A DNA stretch of 64,000 nucleotides, taken from the NCBI GenBank assembly GCA_963920685.1, contig OY987332.1, forward strand, positions 44,327,275-44,391,274, read 5' to 3'. Below are positions 9,871 through 21,337 of this stretch, piece by piece. The notes beneath the pieces are model-generated. The model did not search any database, had not been told where the DNA came from, and worked only from the letters and a program-made list of their open reading frames with translations. The DNA comes from Polydrusus tereticollis (lineage: Eukaryota > Arthropoda > Insecta > Coleoptera > Curculionidae). Made by a program: the position numbers and the translations under genes. Each line of letters opens with the position of its first letter. The stretch's first letter is position 1.

Positions 9871-10710
9871 TGGAACTGCCTTGAGCCATCTCATAGACAA
9901 AATGCATATCGGCCATTCCTGAGTTTGTAAACTGAACCATTTTGTAATATCAGTAACGAATTTTATAGCTTAAAACTCGTAAAAACACTTTAAATAATTA
10001 CAATAAAATAATTACGTATGCACTGTTTAAAGTTATGTCAGTTATGCCAAAGTCAAATTTGTTTGAACAATTGTTTTTCAACAGATGAATTTCGTTTAAT
10101 TTTAATTGCTTAATGATAAATTAAAATCACTTTATTCCGTATCAATGAACAACAATAAAAACAGTACTTATTTAATTATTTATAAAACACAAAATTTTCT
10201 TTATTGATGCAATAAAGTGATTTCTATTTTTTTTTTCTCAAAAACGAAGCAAGATTCGAAAAAAATTGTAAAAATAAAAAAATTGTAGTTTTAGTTGTTT
10301 AATGCGAAAGAAATATAAAAATTGCAAAGAAATCAGTGGTGCACATTTTTTTTTCTCAAAAATTTGTGTTAAGGTGCCGTCTGGAACGCCACTGGACTAA
10401 ATTTTATTCTTGTTAGGGCTAAATTAGCTCCTTACTACCCTAAATAACACTGCCAAATTTCAACAAAATCGGCTAAAGGATAATTAAGATATTTACGAAA
10501 AAACGATTTTTCTTCTTAAAAAGCTTGACACCCTACTTAAATAACGCCCTGTATACTATGAACTACAATATGTAACCCATCTAAAAACTATACTTTAGGC
10601 TGCTCTCTTAACTGCCCGATGCATGTTTTAACAGAGTCTCTAGCCACTTTCAAACAACCTAAACCATCGTCAGAGGAACATTATTTGGCTCTTGCACAAC
10701 CCAATAAATA
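9871..10710. other. AT-rich non-coding stretch
   Basis: No gene was recognised. Near 10525-10555 the sequence TTGACACCCTAC and ACGCCCTGTATAC resembles decayed mariner-type termini, so part of this stretch is probably transposon residue. Confidence 0.4.
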
Positions 10711-11582
10711 ACGAGTGATTATTAATTATTTTGCTCAAGGGCGGCTGTGACCCAGTATACATAGTGTAGCAGTAGCGCGTAGATTAAATCATAGGGCGAA
10801 TTTGCAAGAAAGCAGCGTTGTCACGTTGAAAACCTAAAATAATGTTTTTTGACGGTACGTAATATAAAATCCTGAGCTATCTTACTTTGAAAGCCTACTT
10901 TATATGGCCGCCTTCTACTTCTAGACACCTTGCTGAATTTGTTGAGATAAATGCCTAATAGAAGTTGAAGGATTATTTTCCATAATTTGTCGCGCTTCTT
11001 CAATAACCTCATTTGATCGTTTCGTTGGTCTTCCAGCCCCTTTTTTATGTTGAACAGAACCAGTCTGACGAAATTTATCAATTAGGTGTTGCGACCCAGT
11101 ACGAAAATTATGAAAGGTCACCGCAACATCAGAAAACTCGGTTCGAAATTCATCAAAGCAGTCATGCATAGAGTAATTCCACACACCGCCTATTTCTAAA
11201 AAAACTTTCAACAATAAAAATTTTTTGTGCTTCACTAAACATTTTTACTGTAGAACTTTCAATCCGGCAACAAAGCGTCACCAAAACTTGATACGCTGAA
11301 AAATAAAAAAAAAATAAAAAATAAAATCATATCCTGCAAATAGCACTTTATAATAGTCAAAAGACGACTCCCCGGAGAAATATTAGTTAAAGCAATAGTA
11401 ACCTACCTTCAAATAACTGCAAAAATTACAAAATTTCTCCATTTTTTGAACTTTACAAATACACAAATTCAAATAAGACGTAAATGTCATAAAACAATCA
11501 TGTCATCTTATCTACGCAGTACGGCCATGATGCTTTTAAAATGCATGGCCTCCCTTGAGCAAAATAATTAAAAATCACTCGT
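10711..11582 (-). mobile_element. short Tc1/mariner-type element, ACGAGTGATT ends
   Basis: The left ACGAGTGATT then TTTTGCTCAAGGG pairs with CCCTTGAGCAAAATAATT then AATCACTCGT at the right. TA lies on each side (10709-10710 and 11583-11584). The unambiguous inverted ends are about 35-40 bp. Only an N-terminal transposase piece is inside, so this is an internally deleted derivative of about 870 bp. Confidence 0.7.
10921..11235 (-). pseudogene. Tc1/mariner-type transposase N-terminal fragment
   Basis: The minus-strand frame contains LIDKFRQTGSVQHKKGAGRP followed by EEARQIMENNPSTSIRHLSQ. This is the junction of the first and second HTH modules of mariner-like transposases, with the GRP linker motif. 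It stops just after the second HTH begins, and no catalytic SDE or QQDGAPPH motif follows before the element end. The coding remnant is about a third of a normal protein (near 340 residues). Confidence 0.7.
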
Positions 11583-11584
11583 TA

Positions 11585-12430
11585 TATTAGCACTCGGCTT
11601 CTACTGCTTCTATTTCTGACAAAGCACATATTATTTATCTTTCGTTTTACCTGTGTCAAGCCATGCAAAACCTCAAATAAAAAAATGGCGTTTTTCATTT
11701 GACAAGGATTTCTTTATAAGCATTTAACTTCATCTTCATACAACCGAAATGTATATAAAAGAAAACAAAAACAAAACATGCCAATATATAAACAATCTTA
11801 TGGTTTCTCGGGTCCCAGGAGAAAAAAAATCGTTCGAACAATATTATTTGAAAGAATACGGAATTGAAATTTCCACATGGAGAACAGACGGAAAAGACGT
11901 AGGTAAGTAAATGACTTGAATAAAAAACAATAGCGAACAATTTGGGGATTTAGTAACGGCCACGAGAAAACAAAATTGTTTCGAGAAATGATGCGGTGTT
12001 GGCGAAAATATTTTATTTCTGTTTCGGATATCTAACCGAAGTAATAAATATTAAAAGAAAAACACAATTACCATATTTCACCCTCCTACATATTTGTAAT
12101 ACAATATCAAGATGCCACGCTCTTAAGTAACTTCTCGTATTCCTTGTTTAAATATATTTGTGGGAAACGGTGTAAGATTTCCTACTTCTAAGGATATTTT
12201 TCTGCCCCGTAATGTATTGCTTTAGACTAATTTAGTGCAGTAACAAAATACTATAAGTATTGCTTTATAAATCAAAGTCGACAGGGCTTAGATCTATGAG
12301 TCTAGGAGACCATCCGTGGAGCCTTGCACTAACATTGCCACGAAGGAAGGGGGGCAAAGGGGGGGGGGGCAATCGCCTGAAAAATCGGGATCGGGACTCA
12401 TATCGCCTTTTCTGTTTTAAAATAGACGTA
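11585..12430. other. non-coding stretch, poly-G rich patch at 12350-12370
   Basis: No recognisable gene. The segment 12340-12370 has runs of G near GAAGGAAGGG. The last 100 bases probably belong to the hammerhead element that follows, since they share CGCCTTTTCTGTT with the 4.0 kb unit. Confidence 0.4.
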
Positions 12431-12650
12431 TATGCTTTTTCCTTTTGTCAGAACCTATAGCTTCACTGATGAGCTATTATACAGCGAAACGCGTCTGGGA
12501 TGGTTCTGGCAGCAGGAAAAGGCAAACCCTTGTCACCATATTAAGTTTTCGGTTACTAAATCGACAAGACGCCGCACTCGGGCATAGCGCTGCCTAGCGA
12601 GGATTCCTGCAATTATGACGTTTTATCTTTGCAGGATTTCCTATTTTTTT
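12400..12650 (+). mobile_element. hammerhead-bearing retroelement fragment (3.7 kb subfamily)
   Basis: The copy contains the ribozyme motif plus the downstream block GGTTACTAAATCGACAAGAC, then CTCGGGCATAGCGCTGCCTA, which matches the sequence after the ribozyme at 3.8 kb. It ends near 12650 against a LINE 3' fragment. Confidence 0.65.
12449..12508 (+). ncRNA. hammerhead ribozyme motif, copy 4, best preserved
   Basis: Outer stem I CAGAACC (12449-12455) is exactly complementary to GGTTCTG (12502-12508). The core strands CTGATGAG (12466-12473) and CGAAAC (12485-12490) are both consensus. Stem II is GCT-ATTATAC-AGC. Stem III is minimal (AC-GC-GT) and the predicted cut follows GTC at 12495. This is a type I hammerhead and the only copy in the window that keeps all core bases, so it may still cleave, at least as a dimer where the short stem III can be stabilised. 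Confidence 0.8.
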
Positions 12651-12660
12651 TTCTATTTTA

Positions 12661-12900
12661 TGATAAGGCACGGCACTACAGGATTAATCCTTTATGGCGC
12701 TCTGCGAGCGGTGCATGTGCGCAGGAAACGATTCACGTTGGTCTTGAATCTTTGGAGATTACACTCGTTGGGGAACACGGCCTCAGAGAGGTCGTTCCAG
12801 AGTGATGACGTTCTCCAGATGAAAGAATTTTTAAACAGTTTTTCTACCATGCACCGCTCTGGGTGGAATCAAGCGGACAACCTCAGTTGAGCACTTGCCA
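12661..12900 (-). pseudogene. LINE 3' end fragment
   Basis: The sequence matches 37470-37690 closely (TGGAGATTACACTCGTTGGG and GTGATGACGTTCTCCAGATG). In the minus frames it reads like the C-terminus of a Jockey-type LINE reverse transcriptase, with STEVVRLIPPRAVHGR followed by broken frames. It is much too short to encode a domain and has stop codons. Confidence 0.55.
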
Positions 12901-13248
12901 TAAAACCGAAATAGCTGCTGTATTAAGTTTTTAAACTACCAAATTAACGTTATTCGTGTAATCGTCAACGTAGATAATCCTGATTTCGTGACAGGTGACG
13001 TCACGCTGCTTCCCGTATTTGAAATTACTTGCCGGCGCGTAGAAATTTAATAATTAACAATAAATTATTTATTGATATTTAAGGAGTCATATTTTGCACA
13101 TCGTATTTTTTTAATGTTATTAAGCATATTTATCAATAAAATAAAGTGCTAGTTCCCTATTCTGTTACCGCGATATATCAAACTCACCATTAGATAACGT
13201 AGCGGTAATCGGCATACGGGGTACTTCGGATAAGTAGACAGAAAACAT
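12901..13248. other. spacer, no gene seen
   Basis: No reading frame or repeat was recognised. The stretch ends at the 8-bp hAT target duplication ATGTGCAA (13249-13256). Confidence 0.4.
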
Positions 13249-13482
13249 ATGTGCAATAGGGTGGTCCTTATTTTTTAAATTTTATGTGTGCTACCCTCTG
13301 AAACGATTCTCTACCATAAAAAAATAAAGTGTGCAAAATTTCAGCCAGTTTAATTATTTTCTTTGCGGGGTGTGCATTGTTATATTGGTTTTGATGGCTT
13401 CGTCTTTAAAAACAATTTTGCGTAAGGGTTGTGATGTTTATTTGATAGGAAGCTTAAACTACCGTCAAATAGACAGATTCTG

Positions 13483-15440
13483 ATGTGTGGGATAGACAAA
13501 AATCTAGCAGAGCAGGAAAAACGCTTGCTTAAACGGGCTGAAAAAACAGAACTTTTTAAGAAACGGAAAATAGAAGTAGATAAATTAGGTAAGGTAAGAT
13601 AAAAATATTTATTTAGGTGCAGTATTCTTTTAATCCTTCCAAAAAATTTTTAAATCAATTCTTTATATTATTTTCAGGTGAGAAAATAATGAGTTGGATT
13701 CTAGTACTTCTAGCAGTGCGAGTGATGAAATTCTTGATGCTGATATTGTTAGACGATGCTGTTTCCTTCTCAGAAACGGTTTTTCAAAACCAGAATTTGG
13801 AAAACCCGGAAATGGCTATAGAAGAACGTAGATCTCGAGGTCGTAAATCGGTAATTACTAAACGTCTGGTATCTACTATGGATAAATGCAAAGTAAGGCT
13901 GTTCATATTATGTGTGCTGTAGCAGAGGCTTCAGGAGAGGATTTAAGCAATTTGGTAATTAACAGATCGTTTGTTCGACGCTGTCGTCAAGATATAAGAA
14001 AAAAGAAAGCTGAAAAAAATAAAAGAAGAATTTAAAACTGTTGCACTCAATGCAGCAGTAATACATTGGGATGGAAAGCTTTTACCTGCGCTAACAGAAA
14101 AAGAAACTATTGATCGATTGCCAATTGTTATTACAAATGGTGATATTGAACAGATTCTTCACGTTGCAATACTGGAAAATGGTACAGGAGAAGCACAGGC
14201 TGAAGCTATGTTTGAGGTTTTGCGCGATTGTGGGTTGGAAAATACAATTAAAGCTTGTTGTTTTGATACCACTGCTGCTAATACTGGTTCGTACAATGGT
14301 GCTTGCGTCTTACGGGAACAATTACTAGAAACTAGCCTACTATCTTCCCTGTAGACATCATATTTTAGAAATTGTTATACAAAGTGTATTTGAACAAGGG
14401 ATTCCAGGAACATCGGGTTCGAGTGTTCCATTATTTAAAAAATTTCAAGACTCTTAGCGAAAGATCGATAAAACTAAATTTGTATCTGGAAATGCAGAGA
14501 AAGACATATCTGAAATTTTCAGTGATGATAAGGCTAAAATAATTAAATATTTAAAGACAATAGTAAATTATTTACGTGATGACTATAAAGAATTTGCACA
14601 ATTATGTATGATTTTCCTAGGAGAATATCAGACCGAAAATACATATTTTTATTACCCAGGGGCAATGCACCACGCCCGCTGGATGGCTAAAGTTATTTAT
14701 TCCTTAAAAGTATTTTTATTTAGAAAGGAATTTAAGTTAAAAGCAACTGTAGGGAGAGCTTTGTCTGAAATATGTATTTTTATTGTGAAAATTTACGCAG
14801 AAAACTGGTTTTTGTATACGTTTTCTGCACAGTCACCACGATCTGACTTCAACTTGATTAAAGACTTGTACGAGTACAAAAAAAATAATGAACAGATATT
14901 TAAAATTTCTTTAGAAAAATTTTTACGTCATTAATGGTATTTAAGTCCAAAGGCTGTAGCGTTTTCTTTTTTTGATGAAAGTGTCCCATTCGAAGTAAAG
15001 CTGAAAATGTGTCAAACAATTTTTGAAAAGTATGAGTCAGATAAAGAAAGTGTTTTATGTAAAAAGGTTCTATTAAAATATTCTGATTTATTTTTTATTT
15101 ATTTATTCATCTTTATTTCAAAATTACATTGATAGGTACTAAGAACTAACAAAATAAAATGAAATGTCGTCATGATCTAGAAGATATTGTGAATAGAGAT
15201 TTGGAACAGTTCGTATGTTCAGGTACTAAAAGATGTTTTATTCGTTTTAATATAAATTCCTCTTTCCTGAATGAAGATCCATCTAAATGGATTACAAACA
15301 AGGAATATCAGCGAGGCAAAGATATTATTGATAAGCTGAGAGAGGAGTGAAACTAATAGAAGAATATAATGACAAGTTAAGCACAAAAGAAGATCAAAAG
15401 CAGTTTAGATTAGTTCAGGTTAGTTCACTTGTTGTAATGA
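13483..15440 (+). pseudogene. hAT-like transposase pseudogene
   Basis: In order, the forward frames read a lysine-rich N-terminal part, RRSRGRKSVITKRLVSTMDK, then HWDGKLLPALTEKETIDRLP, the D-box-like CCFDTTAANTGSYNGAC, CRHHILEIVIQS and HHARWMAKVIYSLKVFLFRK. The last pieces are LSPKAVAFSFFDESVPFEV and DLEQFVCSGTKRCFIRFNIN. The order and the CDTTA-NTG and C-RHH motifs fit a hAT-type transposase with an inserted domain. It is broken by several frameshifts and stops (for example before CRHH at about 14350 and after FLRH at 14935). A likely intron or insertion lies near 13590-13677, and an AT-rich insertion near 15090-15160 interrupts the C-terminal part. Confidence 0.75.
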
Positions 15441-16189
15441 ATATTTAATTTAGTCGTTGAGTGCCAATTTCTTACCTTTTGTTGCTTTGCTAGCTCAGGC
15501 AGGGCGTGGTAAGTTCGAGTTTAAATTTTAACAGTCCCTTCCAGTATGAAATAAAAACACATTCAGTTCAACTTAACAATTAGTCTATTTACATAAGTAT
15601 TTGTATGACAAAGATTTTGACAAAAGGAAAATTTTAAAGATAGTTTGAATCAATTAAGAATTATTTTTTTTTGCAAAAAAAAAATAAAATAACAGTTTCA
15701 ATGATGATATATTATTATCCAATCAGATAAAAAAAATAACAAAAGTGCAATAAAGATTTTTGACAGGTTTTTTTTTTATTTATTTTATGGTGAATCACAC
15801 ACAAGGCGTCAGTTACCTTTACCCTTTTCTTCAATGGTGGTTTTCGGATCCCTGTAGAGATATAACCAGTTTATGTCAGAGCTTCGGGTGAAGCTTAGGA
15901 ATCGACTCTCTACAGGTATAGGAGAGTAGAGCTCAACAGACTTTGGGCCCCTGTCGTGACGTCACGTCAGCTGCGTTGTCCGGCTCCAATAATGAAGTTC
16001 CGAAGTTGGGTACCGAGAAAAGACCAGGTGTTAAGACTCACCAAATAAAACCTTATAAATTCCCTTGCTCTGCTTGAAAAGGAATATTTACAGAACAAAA
16101 AAAAAGGAAATATATTTTAATTTTAATTAATTAATTAATTAATGTAATAATAAACTGAATTGTGAAACTGCAGTGATACTCCTTTTTAA
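15441..16189. other. unclassified insert within the hAT element
   Basis: No protein similarity was recognised. The segment includes CAGAGCTTCGGGTGAAGCTT and GTCGTGACGTCACGTC. The coding match of the hAT gene ends just before it, so it may be a foreign insertion, but no target duplication could be defined. Confidence 0.35.
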
Positions 16190-16624
16190 CAGAACCAGGT
16201 TTAAATAAAATAATCAATAACTTGACAATGATAGTAATTTTATAAAAAAAAATAAAAGCTAGAAGAGCATAAAATAAAATAATTTTCTGGTGCAAACTAT
16301 TTCAACAGAACCAGGTTTAAATAAAATTAATCAATCGTAATTTTATAAAAACAGATATAGTAGCTATACAATTTATAGAAACACAAAATTAAATTGTGCT
16401 CTAGGAGAAAGCCCTGCACAGAACCAGGTTTAGATAAAAATAATCAATAGTAATTTATAAAAAAAAAATAACAGTTATAAGACCATAAAATTAAATGGTG
16501 CTCTAGGAGAGGCTTCTGCGCAGAACCAGGTTTAGATAAAAAAATCAATAGTAATTTATAAAAAAAAAAATAACAGTTATAAGACCATAAAATTAAATGG
16601 TGCTCTAGGAGAGGCTTCTGCACA
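16190..16624. repeat. tandem repeat, about 4 units of 102-115 bp
   Basis: Units start with CAGAACCAGGTTTA at 16190, 16305, 16419 and 16521. Later parts are shared too (AATCAATAGTAATTTATAAA, GTGCTCTAGGAGAGGCTTCT). The last two units are nearly identical while the first is diverged, the usual picture of recent expansion at one edge. The repeats have no evenly sized spacers, so this is a minisatellite and not a CRISPR-like array. Confidence 0.85.
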
Positions 16625-16639
16625 GGCAAGGCAGGTAAT

Positions 16640-17720
16640 AGGTACTAAATTAGCAAGAGATAAATGAAAATTTAAAGAGATATGCAGTGAGATTTCATCA
16701 TAGAACCCCCGAGACAAATCTTCAGATATTAACACATCAGAAAAAACTCAGTACCCAGCGATCAATCACCAAAGATAGCGTAATGTATAATGGCAACTTA
16801 AAACTTATGCTCGGTTCTCTAAATTATAATTTTTTGGGCAGAAACTACAAAGATGGCTTACGCCGACTCTATATTAGAGCAATTCGTCTCTTTTCCAAAG
16901 TATAAAAAAATAGAAAACCAGGGCAGTGAAGCTTTTTCTTTAAGTTGTCCAAAATATAGAATAAGTAATGAACCTCTAGGATTCAAAACCTAAGATAGGG
17001 GTGCCCATGTGCCTATGCGACCAGGTGAATGTTTAAAGAGACAATTTATGCCCTTTAAGACAAGATAAATAGATAAAATGACTAATCAATCTTTAGGGTA
17101 AAATTAAAAGATATTTTTAAAATAAATAAAACAACTGAGCTCGGGGTTCTATGATGAAACTCAAAAAAAAAATAAAAAAGTTAAGAAAGAAGAATTTTAG
17201 TACTTGCCTGTGCAAAAGCTTGTCAACTAGAGACCCCAGAAAAATTACCTTTCCGTCCTCCTGCTGAAGAAAAATCCCCTCTACATATCCCTGCGACCTC
17301 ACGTGGACCAATTACAGATCACTTTATAGGTCACGCACTCATCACAAAAAGTCTACACCCTGCTCGATTCGCTCGCGGGTAAAACATCCATTTTAATTTG
17401 AAATTTATTAAACAAAAGGAATGAAAATTCGATCTTCGCACATTTCATTAAATTTTAACAGGTTATGTAAATATAAACGTATCTATAAAATCCACTAAAG
17501 GCACGATAAACTATAAATTCTAACAGTGCGGAAGAAAGAGACGGAAAATGCTAAACATGAATACTTTTACTGTTAGAAGGAGACAGTCATGACCCGGACT
17601 AAAAATAAGATCACCCTGGTTGACCAGTGCCATCTTAATTAAAAAGAAATAAAACCGGTACCGCCATATCTACCGTAGTCAGGTTGCAGATACCCTAGTT
17701 GAAATTCAATCCTGTATCAA
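16640..17720. other. unclassified sequence with a short inverted pair
   Basis: TTTCATCATAGAACCCC (about 16691-16707) is inverted at about 17140-17160 (GGGGTTCTATGATGAAAC), so 16690-17160 may be a separate insertion. No protein similarity was found. Confidence 0.35.
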
Positions 17721-18140
17721 CAGGTGGCGATAGTATTACTGAATTTGAAATTTATATTGAGATTTAGAGGTAGTATGGTAAATGTGAATTTTACCGTAAC
17801 ATTGTAAAAAGTGGTTTCTGACTATTATAGAAAATAATATCCTGATTTTAAAAAACAAACACTGACTTCTTCATTGCAAACATTTCTCTGTAAGCTTATT
17901 TATTATAACTAATAATAAAAATATTAATAACATTCTAAATATGCTTAATTTTATATGCAATTCGAATATAATGAAATCGTTATGTAATTTCTTCTCCTTT
18001 CGGCGGCACGGGTTAATTTCAAAGAATAGAGCTGAAAATTTATAGACATGATTTTTTCATTGTAGAGAATCATTCTAAAAAATAGCATACAAAAAAATTT
18101 TTTTCTGCTCTATAAAAATAAGGACCACCCTAATGTGCAA

Positions 18141-18640
18141 ACACTCTGAGAGTTGGTAAGCCTAACAACTTAACTTTTAGAAGAGAAATATTTAAATGCC
18201 CCTGTTGCATGCATGGCGCTGGCGTATTTATAGTCGGAGTCCCTCTTGAGAAAAAAATAGCTCCGGTTGGTCTGCGGAAGGTTCATGTGTGCTGATTAAA
18301 CTTCTCGGACTTTGGCCTAGACAACCCTTTTCCGCCCTCAAGCTAGTCAAAGTTACACGTTTCGACTGTTTTAGAATGTATTAAAATTCGGGCTTCTATT
18401 GTATGCAAATAATATAAATTGAAATAATTATACTGGGCGACAAAGATTTTTCTTTGTTGTTGTAACATAAAGCTTAAAAGCTATTGTTGTAGAATGAACC
18501 TATCTGAATACGAAAATGGCCAAAAACACGTAAGATTTTCTACTTACATTAAACATACCACATGTAGAACGGCACCATTTAATATTTATTGAAAACATGA
18601 TTTAACAAGTCTTTTAACCCTGTATATCGACTATATTTAT
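18141..18640. other. spacer, no gene seen
   Basis: No recognisable repeat end or protein. The region precedes the minus-strand orphan gene remnant. Confidence 0.35.
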
Positions 18641-18648
18641 AATTTATA

Positions 18649-20363
18649 TTAACTTAATACCGGTATTTCAATGAGTCTCTGAACAAGCACCATCCACAAG
18701 GAAAATGCTCGATATTGAGTACTATCGAAATCAGTACACGCACGAATTTTCCGTATTGTAAAATACAGAAAACGTAGCATTGTCGTAATTTTTGTTTCTT
18801 TGGCTAGCAAGTTCCACTTCTTAGGACAGGAATCAAGAAGTTCTGATTGTTGCTTTAACAACCCCCAATCACGTACATCATTTAACTCACTTCGAACAAT
18901 CATGTGGCTCGCCGGAACTCGAACCTGAAGTAAAAGTGGGGTCGGTACACTGTTCTTCGGATCTGCCTAATGATGCGTTATTATCTGCATTACGTCCCAA
19001 AACAATATCTTGCTCACCGTTGTGGAAACATGCATGTGCATTACAAGTCTAATTAACATAATTCAAACTTCTAATATTAATTAATAATTGGACCAAAACC
19101 ATAATCGCATCTCAGTGAAAAGTTAATAATGATCGGCAACGCCGCATTTGGGTTATGTTTTGTTGTTCTAAAGAAATAAATAAAACTCATCTTTTAACAT
19201 ATTATAAAAACTTAACTGTGAATTTGCGTCGCATTTAATAATCCTTTCGGTAAAATAATACAATAGAAAACCCTTAACAAAGCAGCTTGTTTACGCTTTT
19301 ATAGACCTTTGAACTGCGTTTAGCTGGAAAGCAGTAGATATATGATTTCGGTTCGATTGATGGGCGGTGAACATCAGCTTTCGGTAAGGCTTTTCCAATT
19401 ATGAGAAACGGCGACCGGCGAGCGTTGTGGACGTGGCGTACGTGTTGAAAAGCGAGTCAGTAGGTTTTAAGATTTACTCCGTGGTGTACGTCTGCCGTGA
19501 TTGTAGTCGCCACGTAATATTCGAGCCATCATCGCCAAGTGCTTTCAAACAGTGAATAGGTTTTATAGTTCACTCCGTGACGGAACGTCTTCTCCTCACG
19601 TATATTCGGGCCATCAGCGCCAAGTGTTTTCAAAGAGTGAGTTTAGTTACAGCTTATTTTTGTGGTGAAACGTCTTCTTCCCACGGAACAACCTTTTGCA
19701 AAGATTGTTGAAGTAAACATATAATAGTTTGTTGCGGGTTACACGAACCCTCTTAAGTCTGATTAGTCAATGTGGCCATTGATTAGTTAATCGTTAATAA
19801 GTCATGTGAAGTAATAGTACGATTTTACAATTTATGTAAACACCTGATATTATCTGTTCAAATGGCATAGTTTGGTAGAATAAAGAAATGCTTTTGTGAA
19901 AAAAAGTGTTTTCTTGAGAGTGAAATTAGAAAAAAGAATCAGTGAATCACCCTATGGAAAAATAGTACTTTTTGTTGCTGAGACTGGGATTTTAAAACGC
20001 AGGCTTTGTACACTCACCTAATGGCGCAGTCGGTACTGGTAAGTCTGCATTGTGAGGAACATGTCTTATGGCAGAAGGTAAAATCGGATATTCAATCTTG
20101 CCCTTTTCTTTTTTGGAATAACCTGCATGCAGAAATAGCAATTGTCAAAATGTTTGGTGGGTTCTCGCCATACCACTGAAACTGCAAAAGGCATACCTTC
20201 TCTCTTTTCCTTGATCCACTGCACGCCACAGCTGACACACCACACATGGGGAGCCCACTGCCTTTCTTGATCTCCGATTAAAACAGCAAAATACATTAAA
20301 TAGTATTTTTTCACATTTTAAGAAGGATGTGGCCTCACCAGAAATACTCCAGAAATTTAACAA
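18649..20363 (-). pseudogene. two-exon remnant of an orphan metazoan gene family
   Basis: Exon A (about 20363-20016) reads IGDQERQWAPHVWCVSC, GMPFAVSVVWREPTKHFDNC and YFCM. After a frameshift near the A-rich stretch at 20105 it reads ILPSAIRHVPHNADLPVPTA. A donor GGTGAGTG follows. Exon B (about 18926-18649) begins after TTTTACTTCAG and reads HMIVRSELNDVRDWGLLKQQ, SELLDSCPKKWNLLAKETKI, then decays. The Cys/His spacing (C-x2-C and CYFC) suggests a metal-binding N-terminal module. I have seen this pair of blocks in uncharacterised cnidarian and arthropod proteins but know no function. The frameshift and the loss of downstream sequence make this a pseudogene. It could also be a domesticated or mobile-element-borne family. 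Confidence 0.5.
19464..19690. repeat. degenerate tandem repeat, units of about 80-96 bp
   Basis: Shared blocks GTTTTA-AG-TT-ACTCCGTG and TATTCGGGCCATCAGCGCCA-GTGTTTTCAAA-AGTGA appear at about 19464, 19560 and (partly) 19641. The repeat lies in the presumed intron of the orphan gene remnant. Confidence 0.6.
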
Positions 20364-20369
20364 AACTTA

Positions 20370-20837
20370 TCAGGCGCTTCCCTTGACATTTTCATCGTTG
20401 AAAAAACTTTTTTAACTACACAGAACCACTCAATTCCAAGTCAAAAGAAAACTAAATAAGAGAATAAATTTAATATTATAAATAAAGAGCGGAATATATG
20501 CAAAGTGTGTATGTTGTATGCACTTTCTGCATATTTGGCCAATTTTATAATAAAATGCATACTTTTCCCAAATTATTATTTTATGAGCATATTTTTATGT
20601 TTTCGGCGTTATCAAAAAATTAAAAACGCCCGGTCACGAAAATTCGTAGACTCACAGTTTTAATGTCTAGTCCGGCACTTGTTTCAAGGATTTTCCAATA
20701 TATAATAATTAATATTTACATTTTGGTTATACACAAGGTTTCCGGGGTTTGCAGGTATATTGTTAGGGGTTATTTATTGCCATTTAATAATGCCTTATAT
20801 TACCTGCTTAACAAACTGTATTTATAGCGAGTTGTAA
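20370..20837. other. AT-rich spacer
   Basis: No gene or repeat terminus was recognised. The next coding match begins near 20838. Confidence 0.35.
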
Positions 20838-21271
20838 TACGTGGATTAAAAATTTTCCAGAGTTAGAGTTTATTGGAGAAAAAGTCTTCTGTAAAGCTTC
20901 TGCAAAAATTATTGTTTGTGAAAAGAAGTTCCAAACATTTGAAAACACCGTTGCATAAATCAAAGTTACAAAAAATGAAATCTAAGCCAGTTCAGCTATT
21001 CAAGGCTTTGGTCGCAGCAAACATATCCTTAAAAAAATTGGGAAATCCGCAATTGAGAGGATCTTTGCAAAAATATTGTCAACAAACTATTCCTGCCGAA
21101 TCCACGCTCGGAAAGAAGAATGTCCATTCAGTATACGAAACCGTTTTAGAAGAAATTGCAGCTTCACTGATTGATAATTTTTTTTACATTATTGTTGACG
21201 AAAGCACAGATGCTTGTGGCAGATATATCGCACATCTTATGATTGGAGCACTTCAACTTCAAGAAGATTAA
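20838..21271 (+). pseudogene. CGGBP1-like hAT-derived protein fragment
   Basis: The main frame reads LFKALVAANISLKKLGNPQL, RGSLQKYCQQTIPAESTLGK and FFYIIVDESTDACGRYIAHL. These are the core blocks of CGG-repeat-binding protein 1-like/hAT-derived insect proteins, including the DE(T/S)TD motif of the hAT RNase H fold. Just upstream, in another frame, FCKASAKIIVCEKKFQ is a decayed BED/C2H2-type finger, so a frameshift lies near 20945. The protein stops abruptly after GALQLQED and lacks its C-terminal two thirds. It is a fragment rather than a working DNA-binding protein. Confidence 0.7.
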
Positions 21272-21337
21272 GCAACAAACCTATATTTAAATCTAATAGC
21301 TTTTAATCAGTTAGACAATAGTATATTACAATACAAG

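Larger units (their letters stand above)
13257..18132 (+). mobile_element. 4.9-kb hAT-superfamily transposon with 8-bp target duplication
   Basis: Ends TAGGGTGGTCCTTATTTTT (13257) and AAAATAAGGACCACCCTA (to 18132) are inverted. Both are flanked by the exact 8-bp duplication ATGTGCAA (13249-13256 and 18133-18140), which fits the hAT preference nTnnnnAn. A broken hAT-like transposase occupies 13483-15440. The remaining 1.7-2 kb carries a tandem repeat and sequence of unknown origin, probably later insertions. Confidence 0.85.

Noticed and set aside
16190..16624. Regularly spaced repeats that could suggest a CRISPR-like array.
   Set aside because: Whole 102-115 bp units are repeated with no unique spacers; it is a minisatellite inside a eukaryotic hAT element.
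16444..16629. Minus-strand open frame with a repeated 30-residue block.
   Set aside because: It is only the translation of two units of the minisatellite.
20020..20040. TGGCGCAGTCGGTACTGG looked like a tRNA-primed LTR-retrotransposon primer-binding site.
   Set aside because: On the minus strand the same bases encode the conserved PVPTAP segment of the orphan gene remnant, and no LTR or gag/pol lies next to it.
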